In this document: one piece after another, positions 1 to 11,162 of the stretch
Layout: the number at the start of each line of letters is the position of its first letter
Position numbering within the stretch: position 1 is the stretch's first letter
Made by a program: the position numbers and the translations under genes
Notes under the pieces: model-generated
What the model was told of the DNA's origin: nothing
The model's database searches: none
The model's input: only the letters and a program-made list of their open reading frames with translations
Assembly: GCA_027475525.1 (NCBI GenBank)
Contig: JAMWFC010000055.1
Coordinates: forward strand, 2,753,042 to 2,817,041
Source: Macrolepiota albuminosa
Taxonomy: Eukaryota; Basidiomycota; Agaricomycetes; Agaricales; Agaricaceae
DNA length: 64,000 nt
Direction: 5' to 3'

Positions 1-1753
1 TGGGGTTTCGAGAGCTGGAGATAGAGGGCATACCTGGGATGAGACCAGACTTTGCCATATCTGCGACCGTTTGGTAGTTAGCATGACCGAGGCGTCGATG
101 CCAGACTTCCAGGTCTGCAGTGTGCTGGGCGGCGTATACGCGATGTTCAGTGAGGGCGGAGCTGAGCTTTAGGGAGTAGAGGCGTTGATCTTGTGTGAGT
201 GGACCTTGTGCGATGAGTACTCGAGTGGACCTCTGAATAATTTTTACGGATGTGTCGTCGAAAAGGGAATCGAGGCCAGTTTTGGCGAGGGAGCTGACTG
301 AAATGAGCCGCACATTCGCATTTGGGATATATAAGGCGTCTTCTAAGACTATGTCGGCGCCTCTCGCGATATGGAGACGGATGCTTCCAATGCCGATCGC
401 AGCTACAGAGGATCCTCCAAGACCTTTGACGATTCTGGGCGGAATGGGTCGTAAGGTGAGGAAGTCGTCGCGATAAGGAGATATATGGACTGTCGCCCCT
501 GAATCTACCAGGAATGGGGTCGTTGGGGAGGTAAGCGGAGCGCGTTTTGGCTGTGCAGATGGTGCTACGTCTGCAGCCAGTATGCGGTTGTTCAGATGTG
601 CGGAGTCCCTGTTCCAGTCTATGGTTGCCCTGGCTTCCTCTATGGCTGTAAAGCCCGCGTGCTCCCAGTACTCTGTGGTGTGATCTGACGGAAGCCCTGA
701 TTCCTGGAGAGGTTTCAGGTTGGCAATCGCCGCGGTCTCCGGTGGAGCAGGGAGTTGGCCAAGATTTGTTGGGTCGACATACCATAGCTTCCCGTCGATT
801 CCAGTGACAGCGACATAAGACTTCGCGGGAGTGTTGTCATTGGGAGATTCCTTACTCTTAAAGGCTCTCTGGGCGGCTTGAGCGTCGGCAACAGACTTTC
901 CGGCCATCCCGCCCCCTTTCTGAACGCAGAACTGTTTCATGTGTCCTCGGCACGGCCGCTTACGCGAATTGCAATTCTCGCAGCAGACTGCACCCGGGCC
1001 ATGGTTATGTCCGGGCAGGTCAGTGCTGCGGGATTTCACTCCTCCTTTCGCGTTAAGGGCAGTGGCGTGAGTAGAGTTGGCCTTGGCGTTAAGAATGTTC
1101 TGCGCATTCTCCATTAGCAGGCGAATGTCAGTCGGCTGGCAGGGCGACTCCGTCGTACTCTTGCTGAGAAGTGTCGACACGGAGTTCTGAAGGGCTTCGA
1201 ACGAGGGATCATTGAGGCTGTTCAGGAGCGCGATGCACGTGAAGAGATCAGCATCAATCGTCCCAATATCGAACGCACGTCGGACGGTGTCCGCGATCCG
1301 CCCAGCGGTGGTGGGTAGAGGTTCGGACTGGGAACAGTACGTAGACAATGCTTCCTGTAGCAGGGCAACCTGTTTGATGGGACCCTCTCGTTGGGCACGG
1401 GTCTTCAAATCACTGAAGCAGAGGTGCGCACCCCGATCCGTGGTGAGATCCCGGTGCTCAACGTCATCAAGCGCGGTCTTTATGAAAGTAATCGTCAGGC
1501 GGTCATTCATGGACCAGTTCGCGTGAGCGCGAGGCTCAGCGGACGCGTCGGGGCACGAGATAAGGGGAGGGAAGACATGTGCGTAGAGGCCGTTGAGTAT
1601 GAGGGCGTCCTTCAATCTCTCGGTCCATTGGGTGAAGTTCCCATTGGCGCGATTGAATTTATCACCGTCCCATCTGTGGCGGATGACGCGCTCTGGCACG
1701 GATGGATTCGTAGAGTCGCTGGGCAGAACAGCAGTGGGAGATGTTGGTGACAT
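1..1753 (-). CDS. Ty1/Copia gag-pol polyprotein, N-terminal part, runs off window
   Basis: Reading the minus strand from the ATG at 1753 gives one uninterrupted frame to the window edge, about 584 residues. The N-terminal 300 residues look like a Copia gag. They are followed near plus 950-1000 by a Cys-rich stretch (CCENCNSRKRPCRGHMKQFC), which is a poor match to a CCHC knuckle. The aspartic protease motif FLVDSGATVHIS is encoded near plus 485-520, and the GAG-pre-integrase motif LEVWHRRLGHANYQ near plus 60-105. Integrase core, RT and RNaseH would follow outside the window. No stop or frameshift is seen in the visible part, so the element may be young. An LTR lies directly upstream in its own orientation. 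Family assignment is firm from the protease and pre-integrase motifs; activity is not shown. Confidence 0.9.
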   Translation of the reverse strand, partial: MSPTSPTAVLPSDSTNPSVPERVIRHRWDGDKFNRANGNFTQWTERLKDALILNGLYAHVFPPLISCPDASAEPRAHANWSMNDRLTITFIKTALDDVEHRDLTTDRGAHLCFSDLKTRAQREGPIKQVALLQEALSTYCSQSEPLPTTAGRIADTVRRAFDIGTIDADLFTCIALLNSLNDPSFEALQNSVSTLLSKSTTESPCQPTDIRLLMENAQNILNAKANSTHATALNAKGGVKSRSTDLPGHNHGPGAVCCENCNSRKRPCRGHMKQFCVQKGGGMAGKSVADAQAAQRAFKSKESPNDNTPAKSYVAVTGIDGKLWYVDPTNLGQLPAPPETAAIANLKPLQESGLPSDHTTEYWEHAGFTAIEEARATIDWNRDSAHLNNRILAADVAPSAQPKRAPLTSPTTPFLVDSGATVHISPYRDDFLTLRPIPPRIVKGLGGSSVAAIGIGSIRLHIARGADIVLEDALYIPNANVRLISVSSLAKTGLDSLFDDTSVKIIQRSTRVLIAQGPLTQDQRLYSLKLSSALTEHRVYAAQHTADLEVWHRRLGHANYQTVADMAKSGLIPGMPSISSSRNP

Positions 1754-1889
1754 GCTGACACGAGAGGTTCAGCTGGGAAACGAGGGTCCTAGAGGACAAG
1801 AGACGCGACGCGGCGCGAGGGAAGACAAGGCTAGGAGGTCCGAAAAAAAACTGGATGCTCGACACTTTCTGGGACGGGTGTCGTGCAAT

Positions 1890-1904
1890 CAATAGCCCAT
1901 AACC
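1890..1904 (-). other. Putative primer-binding site of the Copia element
   Basis: Immediately inside the LTR end the minus strand reads GGTTATGGGCTATTG. This resembles the complement of the anticodon region of initiator tRNA-Met (GGTTATGAGCC), the internal priming mode known for Drosophila copia and yeast Ty5. It is not a perfect match and the assignment is inference. Confidence 0.5.
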
Positions 1905-2321
1905 TGTTAGAATTCGGACCTATACAATATCAGTTATGATACCTCAGTCCCGTATAAATGACTATATTCTGTACCTATACAATATCAGTTATGATACTGT
2001 AATGTTACTGTTAATAATCGTAGTCAATGTAAAGTAAATGTTCGCTCACCCTCAGTCCCGTATAAATGACTGAGGGTGTGTTTCTATCTAGTCCGTATTT
2101 ATATGTATTCGTACCATTGTTCAAGTGTGATGGGGTGGCCATGTATGAACAGAGAGTGGTGCCTGGGCCCGTCACAATGTGAAGAGTAGTGCCTGGGCCG
2201 GCATGGTGATCGCTTTGTCGTGGTGACGTCATTCCACTCTAACACCCGTCACAATGTGAAGAGTAGTGCCTGGGCCGGCATGGTGATCGCTTTGTCGTGG
2301 TGACGTCATTCCACTCTAACA
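1905..2321 (-). repeat. 5' LTR of the Copia element
   Basis: The minus strand starts TGTTAGAGTGG at 2321 and ends CTAACA at 1905, so the LTR has perfect 6-bp terminal inverted repeats (TGTTAG/CTAACA). Apparent length is 417 bp. It contains a 77-bp duplication (2168-2244 and 2245-2321) that is probably artificial, which would make the true length 340 bp. Inside are a 24-bp direct repeat (1919-1942 and 1974-1997) and a hairpin with 9-bp arms CCCTCAGTC/GACTGAGGG (2049-2076). The outer flank begins TATAC (2322-2326), a candidate target-site duplication whose partner lies outside the window. Confidence 0.85.
2168..2321. repeat. 77-bp tandem duplication (2168-2244 / 2245-2321)
   Basis: Two identical 77-bp units lie directly side by side at the outer end of the Copia LTR. 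The second unit is exactly the first 77 bp of the LTR, as expected if a unique contig and a repeat contig each carried the same terminal k-mer. Probably an assembly artefact. Confidence 0.9.
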
Positions 2322-4640
2322 TATACAGGCATGTGCCAAGCAAGACAATCACATCATTGCCAAAGGCATAGATGTACAGAGGGCTCTAAAGGCTCTGAGT
2401 CTGGTCATGATATATGTGACTATATTTTACACTTAGTCCATTCTATTCACTGCTAGCACTTGATTGTGTTTCCTTGAAAAAAAGAAATATGTCATGAAAT
2501 TTCCTCAAATTGTGTTAATTTCTAATGGAAAAAATTTTTAAACAAAGAAAATTTGACTTTTTCTACAGAAAAAAGCTTGTCAAAAAAGACTCTAGCCCCA
2601 GCAGTAATTCTTGTTTTAATCTTTTCCTTGAATTTATCATGTGATTTCTTGAGCTGGCATAGCTCTCTCTATTAATCAGACTTCCTAGAATAAACAGCAT
2701 AACATGGCCACATGTAATCATGTACTTACATATAAATTCCTAAAATAGAAGCTAAATATGCTGTTGCACAATTTCTAAGTCTGCAGGATATAAGAGCTGT
2801 ATTTTCTGTAGAAAAACAGATAAAAAAATCAGTGAATATCATGTATAAGAAATCAAGTACTCGAATTAGAAGTTAAAAGAAGAACATGAAGGAGGGCAAT
2901 AGATTCTGACATAGAAAATGATAGTAGCACCTACATTATTATTGTTGTTATCATTATACACATTGAAGGCACACATTCCAACCTGATAACAATACTCCAT
3001 CAAGGTTTTGGAAAATGCTGAAAGATAACTTGTAATTGAATAAGGCATGTGACAATTTCAATTTTATATTTAGAAGAAGTTACAAGATCATTTGAGACAG
3101 TTACACATAAGATATGACAGATGATAGGCTATTTGTTTACATGAATCTTGAAAAGGATCTTGGTGTAGACAAGATTACTTATAAAAAAAACAAAAATTAT
3201 TATAAAATCCTGATATATATTGTTTATATATGAATTCTGTTAAAAACCAACATTTAAAAATAGTTATTGTATAATCACACGTCCACATAAAACCATCTAG
3301 TGAGCTATTTCCCTTGAAAAAAGACAAATATAAGCATGTTATACCTTTAATAGCATGTTTCTTCAGGAGATAGATAAGAATTTTCTCAGTGCAAAAGTTG
3401 GGAAAACTTACACAATTAAATTCCAACTATTTTCTGGTGGAAAATGATACCTTTTTATCATCCTTTTGCTGCTATAAACAGGATGAAAACTCTTAAAAGT
3501 TTCTATTCAGTGTGTTTCAAAGAAAGAAAATCCTAAGCTAGTTTGGAAACCAGCATTGAAACACCCAACATGTTTCTTTCTGTGTTTCTTTCAGGTACTT
3601 TTATCCTTTTTCTTATTGAATTGAAAGGGGCTTAAGGGGCCTGGAATGGGCAAATTGAGAAGAACAAAGATAAAGTATAAGAAGAGCATTGCGGAACGTC
3701 ATTTCAAGACTGCACACACTTCGAGTGTATTTCCTTTTATATTCACTTTGCTGCCACGGATATGGTGTACTTATCTGTCTGTTTATCTTAATCAAACTTT
3801 TTTTTACTGTTGTACAAGCATATCATACCCTCAGTCAGTCTCTACAAACTGTCAAGACCTCTGAGGATATCAGTATTTCTATTATATCTACAGACAGGTC
3901 TATAAAAAAAAGAAAGTTAAATTAGTAGATGGAGTTTCAAGTAACAAGATCTTAAAACACCAGAGAACTGAAGATTCAGGTTACAAAACAACAAAACAGC
4001 AAAACCATAAGAATACTAACCATCAGACGTTTGGTTAGATAGAACAGCGAGTTTTTATGTAGAACAAAAGACTTTGAATGCTGATAGTATCACAAGTTCT
4101 TTATATGCAGAAGTAAGAATGTTTTGGCAGGTTGGGCAAGAGATTTGAATGAATTTGCATATTCAAAAGCTATAAGATAGATATTAATGAGTAGGTTGGT
4201 TTGTAACCACTATATAGTACTTACAAACCTGTACAAACTAGGCAAACAGGTAACACCATCCTGCCGCTCTTTAATTGGAGATGCACTGAAAAGTGCTAGA
4301 TCTAAAAGCTCCTCCCCTTTCCAAGGGCAAACCCCGACTCAAGAACCACTGCCATCTCAGTAGAACATAGCTCCATAGAAACCCTCTCGCAAGCAAAGCA
4401 CCATAAATGGCACAAAAACCCATCAAGATGAATATAAAATGGCAGAAGAGCAAGGTATTCCCTGAAGATGAGCTCGCACTTTCCGCTTCACATGTACTAC
4501 CATATCATCACCGAAAGAACTCCAGAAATATGATACTTATATTTACCAGGATACACTAATCATCCTTGCTCTATCCTGCTTAGACACCACACCAAGTCCA
4601 AATAACGAGTCAATAAAAGATCCACGAACTTCAGATCATT
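2322..4640. other. AT-rich, CpG-poor relic DNA, copy 1
   Basis: No credible gene. The stretch is rich in A/T and nearly free of CpG. Its first 80 bp resemble a decayed version of the membrane-protein coding exon (compare 2369-2395 with 4947-4970). The rest is unidentified. Short open frames here (for example 3646-3864) have no recognisable domain. Compared with copy 2 (38744-41040) it differs by several indels of 20-50 bp. Confidence 0.7.
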
Positions 4641-4701
4641 TCCTTAGAAGCGGGCAAAATGTAGAACGCCCTCTTCCTTGGCAGTATCGAGACAAGTAAA
4701 G

Positions 4702-6950
4702 CTAATGTGCCCTTTCCTTCGGCAGCGGCCGACTATGCAGGCTCTCAAAAGACCCCGTCGCATTAGGCCGGGGGTAAACACTATACGCCCCCGTACGCAC
4801 CGGTCCCGAATAAAATAAACGACTATCATCAGGCACCGGGTTAAGGCTTTCTGACGAGAGTGTGCGGGCATGCATCGAGCGGGGTGGGGACAACACAGGA
4901 GCGGCTGCTACGTCATCGCTGGAGGCAGGGAGGGAGCGCTGGCGCGCATGAGGGCTCTGAGGGAGCTGGGGCGTGAGGGGCCGAGCGGGCGAGCGGGGAG
5001 GCGACATCAGGTGGATGGAGTCCCCCGAGGGAATCGCGGGCCCGAAGCGGCTAACTTCTTCGTCGATCGAGGGTCTACGCGGTTTGTGCGAGGAGGGGAG
5101 ACGCGCGCCCATGGGCCGCCGGGGGACGTGATTAGGGTCGTTCCCTTCGGCCGAAGGTCGGCGCTGCACATTGTATGAGTCAAGGGGCGTTAATTGGGTG
5201 AGAGGCGCGATGGGAGGGGAAGACAGGAATCCCGGTTGAGGGGGGGTCACTGAACGTGGCGCGATGTCGGGGTTTGCGAGTATGTTGAGATTGGGCGAGT
5301 GTTGCAGAAGGGGAGATACAACTGGAATGTTCAATGGTATAAATTGCTGTGAACCACCTGGTAGAGGAGATACTGATCGCGGTGGGTTAGGAGATTGAGA
5401 GACTACTTGGGCTTGAGGTAAATTGTCCCTACTGAACGTTGTCGCGTTATACAGGGGCTGATATACAGAAGACTCGGCTTGATTGTGTAGTGGTGAAGGA
5501 CGACGAGGAGAAGACCTGGGAGGCACGGGGGCAGGTCTTTGAGGAGCCGGTGGGATATCGATCGGACGCCGTATTTGCTGGAGAGATGTTAATGGAGGGC
5601 GACGGACAAACAAAATGCGTTGCTTACCATCGTAGGGAGTATCATTTGCGATAGACCTCCGTGCGAGCGTGAAGACTCGGTCGGAGTTGGTGGAATAATT
5701 TTGAAATGATGTGAATTTGAGCTATGGCTATTGGACGAGGAGGGGACGGAGAAATAGGGACGATTCGAGATGAGGAACACTTCGTTATCCAGACGATCCA
5801 CAGACCGTATGAGGGATGAATGTTCCTCTTCACCGGAGCAGGAGGCATGATAGGTACTATCACCATCTTCTTCGTCCTCGATGATTGTGGCTGGAATCGC
5901 ACCCTCAACGGTACTCTGTTGCGAGATCATCGCACTGGAGTTGCTTTCCTCTGTGGAACCGGAAGGGTCCACACGAAAGCGACGACCAGGTTGCGAGGGT
6001 CTGATATGCACGGCATGAGAGCCCCAAGGATGGGGTACTATATCGGGGATGCGACGAAACTGTTGTACGATGTGCGAGGAGTTCCTCCAAACAGTTTTGA
6101 GTGGAAAGCTATATTCGGGTTGTCTAGGATTCAAGTGTCCCAGGGAAGCCCAGGAGTGAACACCAATAAGACCAGGCTCAGGGTTGATCATGATGAAGTC
6201 ATTTGTGTTTTCCGATTGTTGGTCAATTACGAAATCGCGACCGCGAGCCCTTGAGGATATTTCTTGGATCCTGCGGAATGAACAGCGTCGACGCAAGAAG
6301 GCACCGAAAGTCTCTTCCCTTCGACTTCTTTTGATCCAGCATATATAAGCTAGTAAAGCTACAAGTGCAGCCAAGCCCAGCACGACCGCAATCGGGACAA
6401 CAATTGGGACTACTCCTGCAGTTTCTGATGCCCGGGCAACTGAGGAGTCCTTAGATGTTGAAGAAACAACGGTAAATGAAGAAAGTAGTCACCTAGAATA
6501 GCGCTTGCGACCTTGGCTTTGGATGTAGGATCACTCGCGTCTGCAGGGACTGCTAATGATGGTAATATAACCCTGCTTGCCTTTTGACTAGGATACTTTT
6601 CCGACATGTTCAAAGAGTGATTTCTGCACGTTTTGGCCCACTCTCCATAGTCAGGAGGCATCCCTGTTGTCGTCGGCAAACAAGCGCTACAAAGATCGAA
6701 GAAGACACGATTGCTATAATATAATAATTGTGAGCCCAGCTACGATGCTTAGTGAATTGCTTCATCGTACCAAGTACACTCTGAGGGGCTCGAGATGGGA
6801 ATTCCAGAACCTATGTTATTTTCAGCTCGCTCGAGAGCCACCAAGAAAGGGTTCAATCCACATACGCGCCGGGGTTGAACATGGCTCCTGCGCCTGTTTG
6901 CACAGGCTACAGGGTGTCTGACCATCATAATTGTCAGACTATATCACCAT
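4702..6950 (-). CDS. Single-pass membrane protein with proline/serine-rich tail, copy 1
   Basis: Three exons are clear. One is a Cys-containing ectodomain exon (upper end to about 6496; includes FFDLCSACLPTTTG and GEWAKTC). The second starts after a GT..AG intron with VVPIVVPIAVVLGLAALVALLAYICW, a single transmembrane helix followed by a basic stop-transfer IKRSRR and a Ser-rich cytoplasmic region. The third exon (5563 down to 4702) is about 290 residues of Pro/Ser/Arg-rich low-complexity sequence ending PLPKERAH. Further upstream (6900-7100) a Cys-rich segment, TPCSLCKQAQEPC, reads in a compatible way and is probably an earlier exon, but I could not fix the splice sites or start. The architecture fits an Agaricomycete surface receptor-like protein; function unknown. 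Copy 2 at 41100 is nearly identical. Confidence 0.75.
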
Positions 6951-7109
6951 TGATGAGTACAAACACATCATGAAAAGGAGGATTTTCTAACCTCGTTATC
7001 AGAGATGTCTTCGCGTTTGACAGCCTGCTGCAAAGAGCCGTGGGAACTTGAGCGGCCCTTTTGGCTGATGTCGATGACTTCACCGACAATCATCGTGAAG
7101 AGCAAATGG

Positions 7110-8151
7110 TGACTGTGTTGAGCGTTTGAGCGCAGCGAGGCCGGCGTTAGCGATGCTGGATCCCCTCAAATCACTTCTGTGTGGAAATCGTATGGCCGTG
7201 GGTAGAGTATCCCTCTGCCGTGTCTGCCAATTGTGCCGATCATCTCGCTCCTACATATGAACCCAAGTGGATCTGTCATGCATCGCGTGACCAGTTACCC
7301 CCGGGCGCTGGGATGTATGTATTCTATACAAAGAACTGTGATGCAGTTTCAGTTGAAACGCAGAAAATGGTAGGCTCCTCCTGAAGCTATCGAAATAATC
7401 TTGGCCGTATGACACTCGAGTTGGAGTTTTCCACTGTTGTTTACAAAAATCGTACGCTAACGTACTATTGTGTTCTGAATCGTGCGACATTCTCCGGTAT
7501 CTTGATAAAGAGAGCCTCAGAACACATGGACATGTGACGGCAGTGGGTATGGAAGTTGGAAGTCACACAAGCTCAGGTAAAAATAGAAGAATTTACATCA
7601 AAATATGAACTCAACCTTTTCACAGCAATACTTACATCAACAGCTCACACAGAATACATCATGTAATAACACTGCCAGTGACGACGGCTCGACTGCAGTG
7701 TAGGGTCAACGCAAAAAGGGACTGTGTGTAGAGCGCAGGAAGTTGAACGAGTGCGCGTGTCGGTTCGAAAATTTGGTCTATGGTTGCGCGTCTCGTCATA
7801 TGTACACTTCTTTCCGACTCGGGTTCTTTCTTCAGCACACTTTTACATACAAATGCTTAGTCTCAGAGGTACTTTCCAGTCTCCTTTTCCTGACCAGCCA
7901 CTTATATTCTGCCTAATGTTAGGCAAAGATCAAGCAACGGTAGTCCCTCTGTATGGCAGAACAATTCATCTTAATGGATGGGCCGCCGCTCCGATGCTGA
8001 ATCACGTGAGGATCTATTGATCTGTTGCGTCCATGGCGCTTGTGCGGCCGGCTACTGTCATATTAACACGCCACTGGCTGCAGGTTCCAAACCTTTATCG
8101 ATCAGTGTTTGCCACCCAACATCACAGCCCCAAACTCTTGATCGTTGCAGC
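7110..8151. other. Intergenic region between divergent membrane-protein and PLC genes, copy 1
   Basis: No coding region is supported. It lies between the 5' end of the minus-strand membrane-protein gene and the plus-strand PLC gene, so it should hold both promoters. Short open frames (for example 7724-8020) show no domain and are identical in copy 2 except for a few bases. Confidence 0.6.
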
Positions 8152-11100
8152 ATGTCTACCATTCCACCTCCAACTCAATCGCCGCATGAGAGGATTTTTG
8201 CTGTACCAGAGGCAGTGTTGAAAGGCACAATGATGACCAAGGTCTCTGAGAAAAGGCAGAAACGTGTCTTGTTCCAGCTTGATCCTGATGCGGGAAGCAT
8301 TCTATACAAGTCGCGAAAAACAGGTCCTGGTCAGTATTAATCTCTGCATCTCGAGAACGTAATTTGAGCCCGGATAGTTGCGTTTGAGACGATTAAAGAG
8401 ATTCGCTCAGGTCCTGCTGCGCTTCACTATCGGGAGCAGTTTAAGCTGCCAGAAGGAACGGAAAGGCGTTGGATCACGGTAATATACATTCTCGATGGTG
8501 CATACAAGACACTGCACATGATTGCAGATACTCATGAGATCTTCGTCATGTGGGACGCAGCCATCCGCAAACTCGTTGCTATCCGTCAGGGACTCATGAT
8601 AGGGCTTGGTAATGTTGATGTTAGGGAGTCAATCTGGGCCCGTCAATATTGGAAAGGTGCAGATGGGGACGGCGATAGGAAGTTGAGTCTTGAAGAGGTA
8701 GAAAGATTGTGCTGGAGATTGAACGCGAGATTCTCAAGACCTGAGCTTGAAAAAATGTTCAAGGTAAGCATTTCGAGAACAGTCATTGCTCGCAGATTTA
8801 CAATGATGAACCTAAAAGGACGCTGATCCCGCCAGCAAAGGTTATCTGGACTACGATGGTTTCCAGTCGTTCGTGCGTACTCTCAAACGACGTCCTGAGA
8901 TTGAAAAGATCTACAAGGATATCTGCGATGCCAACGGCGATAGTTTCGACTTTCCGGTCTTTGAGAACTTTATGAAGGACATTCAACACGCAAGTTTTAA
9001 TTGCCGTTTAATCGTGGGCTGGGGCTCATATCATCAAATAGTCAAAGTTGACTCGCGATGAACTCAAAGCTATTTTTTTGAAGTATTCGACCAGTTTCGC
9101 CGCTGAAAGAACGGAAGGTACTTCAACGTATACTTCAGATGCAGCATCGCCTCCCCAAAAAGTCCTGGATACATCTCAATCTACCTTCCCAAACGTTTTG
9201 AAACCTCCAGTCCTCACCCTCGAGAGTTTCTCATCATTCCTTTTGTCCCCTGAGAATGCGGCTTTCTCCGAGAAGAACCAAGAGGTGTGGCAAGACATGA
9301 CGCTACCTGTGTCCAATTACTTCATTTCTGCCTCCCATAATACATACCTCGTAGGACATCAGTTGATCGGAGTCAGTACCATTGAAGGGTACATTCGCGC
9401 TCTTCTCCATAGCTGTCGTAGTGTCGAGCGTGCGTTTACTTCGAAACATGTGTATCACAATTCTGATGAAGAACAACAGTTGACATATACGACGGAGATA
9501 CTGAACCCGTTGTTTTTCATGGAAAAACGTTGACGTCGAAGGTTTCCGTGCGCGATATCTGTAACGCTATCGCCAAATATGCCTTCGTGACCTCGCCCTA
9601 TCCTGTTTTAATCTCTGCGGAAATCCATTGTAGCGTCAAGCAACAAGACATACTCGTAAAGATCATGATTGAAGCCTTTGGGGAGTCCTTAGTCAGGGCA
9701 CCGGTCGAAGGACGCCCTCGTATTAGTTGTTTGCCGAGTCCCGAGGAACTGAAAGGCAAGATCCTTTTGAAAGTGAATGTCCCTGTACATATGAAGTCGG
9801 ATTACCATTGATGCTGACCATTAAAGTCAGGCTAAGAACCTCTATGTCGTCGCTCAACTCGAGGCACTCCGTGCCAAGAGCCCGAATTCTGCCCCTCCGA
9901 AGGAAACCGACGTGCTCGAAGCCGAAACATCTTCTGATGACTCTGATGACGAAGAGGAGGGGAACGGCAAGAGGCTTGGTGGGGAAATCAGGCATGGTAT
10001 GCAAGAGCTGAAAGAGAAATGGCGGCGAGTTCGAGGAACATCATCTGCTAGCCTCTCCAAAACGAAAGGAAAAGTTAAAATGTCGTTCAACCTCGCGTCG
10101 CTCCTCGTGTACACTATCGGCGTAAGGTGTCAGGGCCTTGGAAAGGAGCACGGGTACGCCCCCGAGCACATCTTCTCGCTGTCGGAGAACAAAGTGAATA
10201 AGCTGCTCAAGACGGGAAGCACAATGCGTGATTTGGTTCAGCATACCAAGGACCACATGGTTCGTATATATCCGAAGGGCACGAGGGTCAGTTCGAGCAA
10301 TTACCAACCACATCGCTACTGGGCTGCGGGGGCTCAGATCGTTGCTCTCAATTGGCAGACATTCGGTGAGTTCGCCAATCTTTTTGTGCGGGTAACGGAT
10401 TGTCGAACTATGACGTTTGCAATCTAGATCTAGGTTATACCATAAACCAAGCGATGTTCCGACGTAATGGACGAGCAGGCTTTGTCTTGAAGCCTAATGC
10501 ACTCCGGGGTAACGACGAGCTTTTGACGAAGTATTCGAAACATGTGCTCGAAATCACTGTGCGTATATGTATCCATCATATCTGGGTTGAGCTCATGAAA
10601 CGATCCAAATTAGATCATCTCCGCCCACCAACTCCCTCGTCTTAAGGACAAGAGAGGGCAGGAGGTTGTTGAAAAGTCGATCGTTGATCCCCTAGTTCAA
10701 GTTACCCTACACATTCCCGACTGGACCCATCCTCCATTTGTGTCGAAGTCAGGCTCCACAACGCCGTTACCATCAAGGCCTGCCCGGGGAGATCCTGCAC
10801 CCCCTTCCTCGCGTACCGTTACGGAGCACACTCGTGCAGTCCAGAACAATGGTTTCAATCCTATTTGGAACGAGTCGCTCAGGCTGCACTTCGATGTTGT
10901 TGGTGGGAAGGAGATGTTGGACCTTGTGTTTGTGCAGATCTCCGTACTCGAGGATGACTATGATGAGGAGGATGATGAGCCCATTGCAGTGTATTGTACT
11001 CCGCTTTCGTGCCTAGAACGAGGTGTGTAGCATGTCCTCACCTTTTTCTTGATTAACAAAATTTGACTTTTAGGTTATCGACATCTTCCTCTCCATGATT

Positions 11101-11162
11101 CTCAGCTATCACAATATTTGTTTTCAACACTGTTTGTACATGCACAAATTCTTGACGAGTAG
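8152..11162 (+). CDS. Phosphoinositide-specific phospholipase C, copy 1
   Basis: Hydrolyses PIP2 to IP3 and diacylglycerol at the plasma membrane. Splicing at 8324-8377, 8764-8818, 8990-9041, 9430-9479, 9773-9830, 10366-10427, 10559-10613 and 11023-11073 gives nine exons and 857 residues, a normal fungal PLC-delta length. Domains in order: PH (about 25-145), EF-hands (loop DGDGDRKLSL near 150), X domain (from about 328) with both catalytic histidines (SASHNTYL near 341, FHGKTL near 385) and Ca-binding E/D in VELDIYDG, an acidic linker (SSDDSDDEEEG), Y domain (MSFNLASLLVYT near 553; FRRNGRAGFVLKP), and C2 (from about 695) ending in the family-typical GYRHLPLHD. The third intron is of GC-AG type. 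All catalytic residues are intact. I chose ATG 8152 because the upstream in-frame extension lacks PLC character. Confidence 0.93.

Noticed and set aside
4870..6254. Plus-strand open frames (4870-5178, 5820-6254 and their copies at 41268-41576, 42218-42652)
   Set aside because: They lie opposite the coding exons of the membrane-protein gene and show only the mirror of its codon structure.
7978..8151. In-frame upstream extension of the PLC start to ATG 7978
   Set aside because: The 58 extra residues have no PLC character and are Cys-rich and irregular; ATG 8152 precedes a typical N-terminus.
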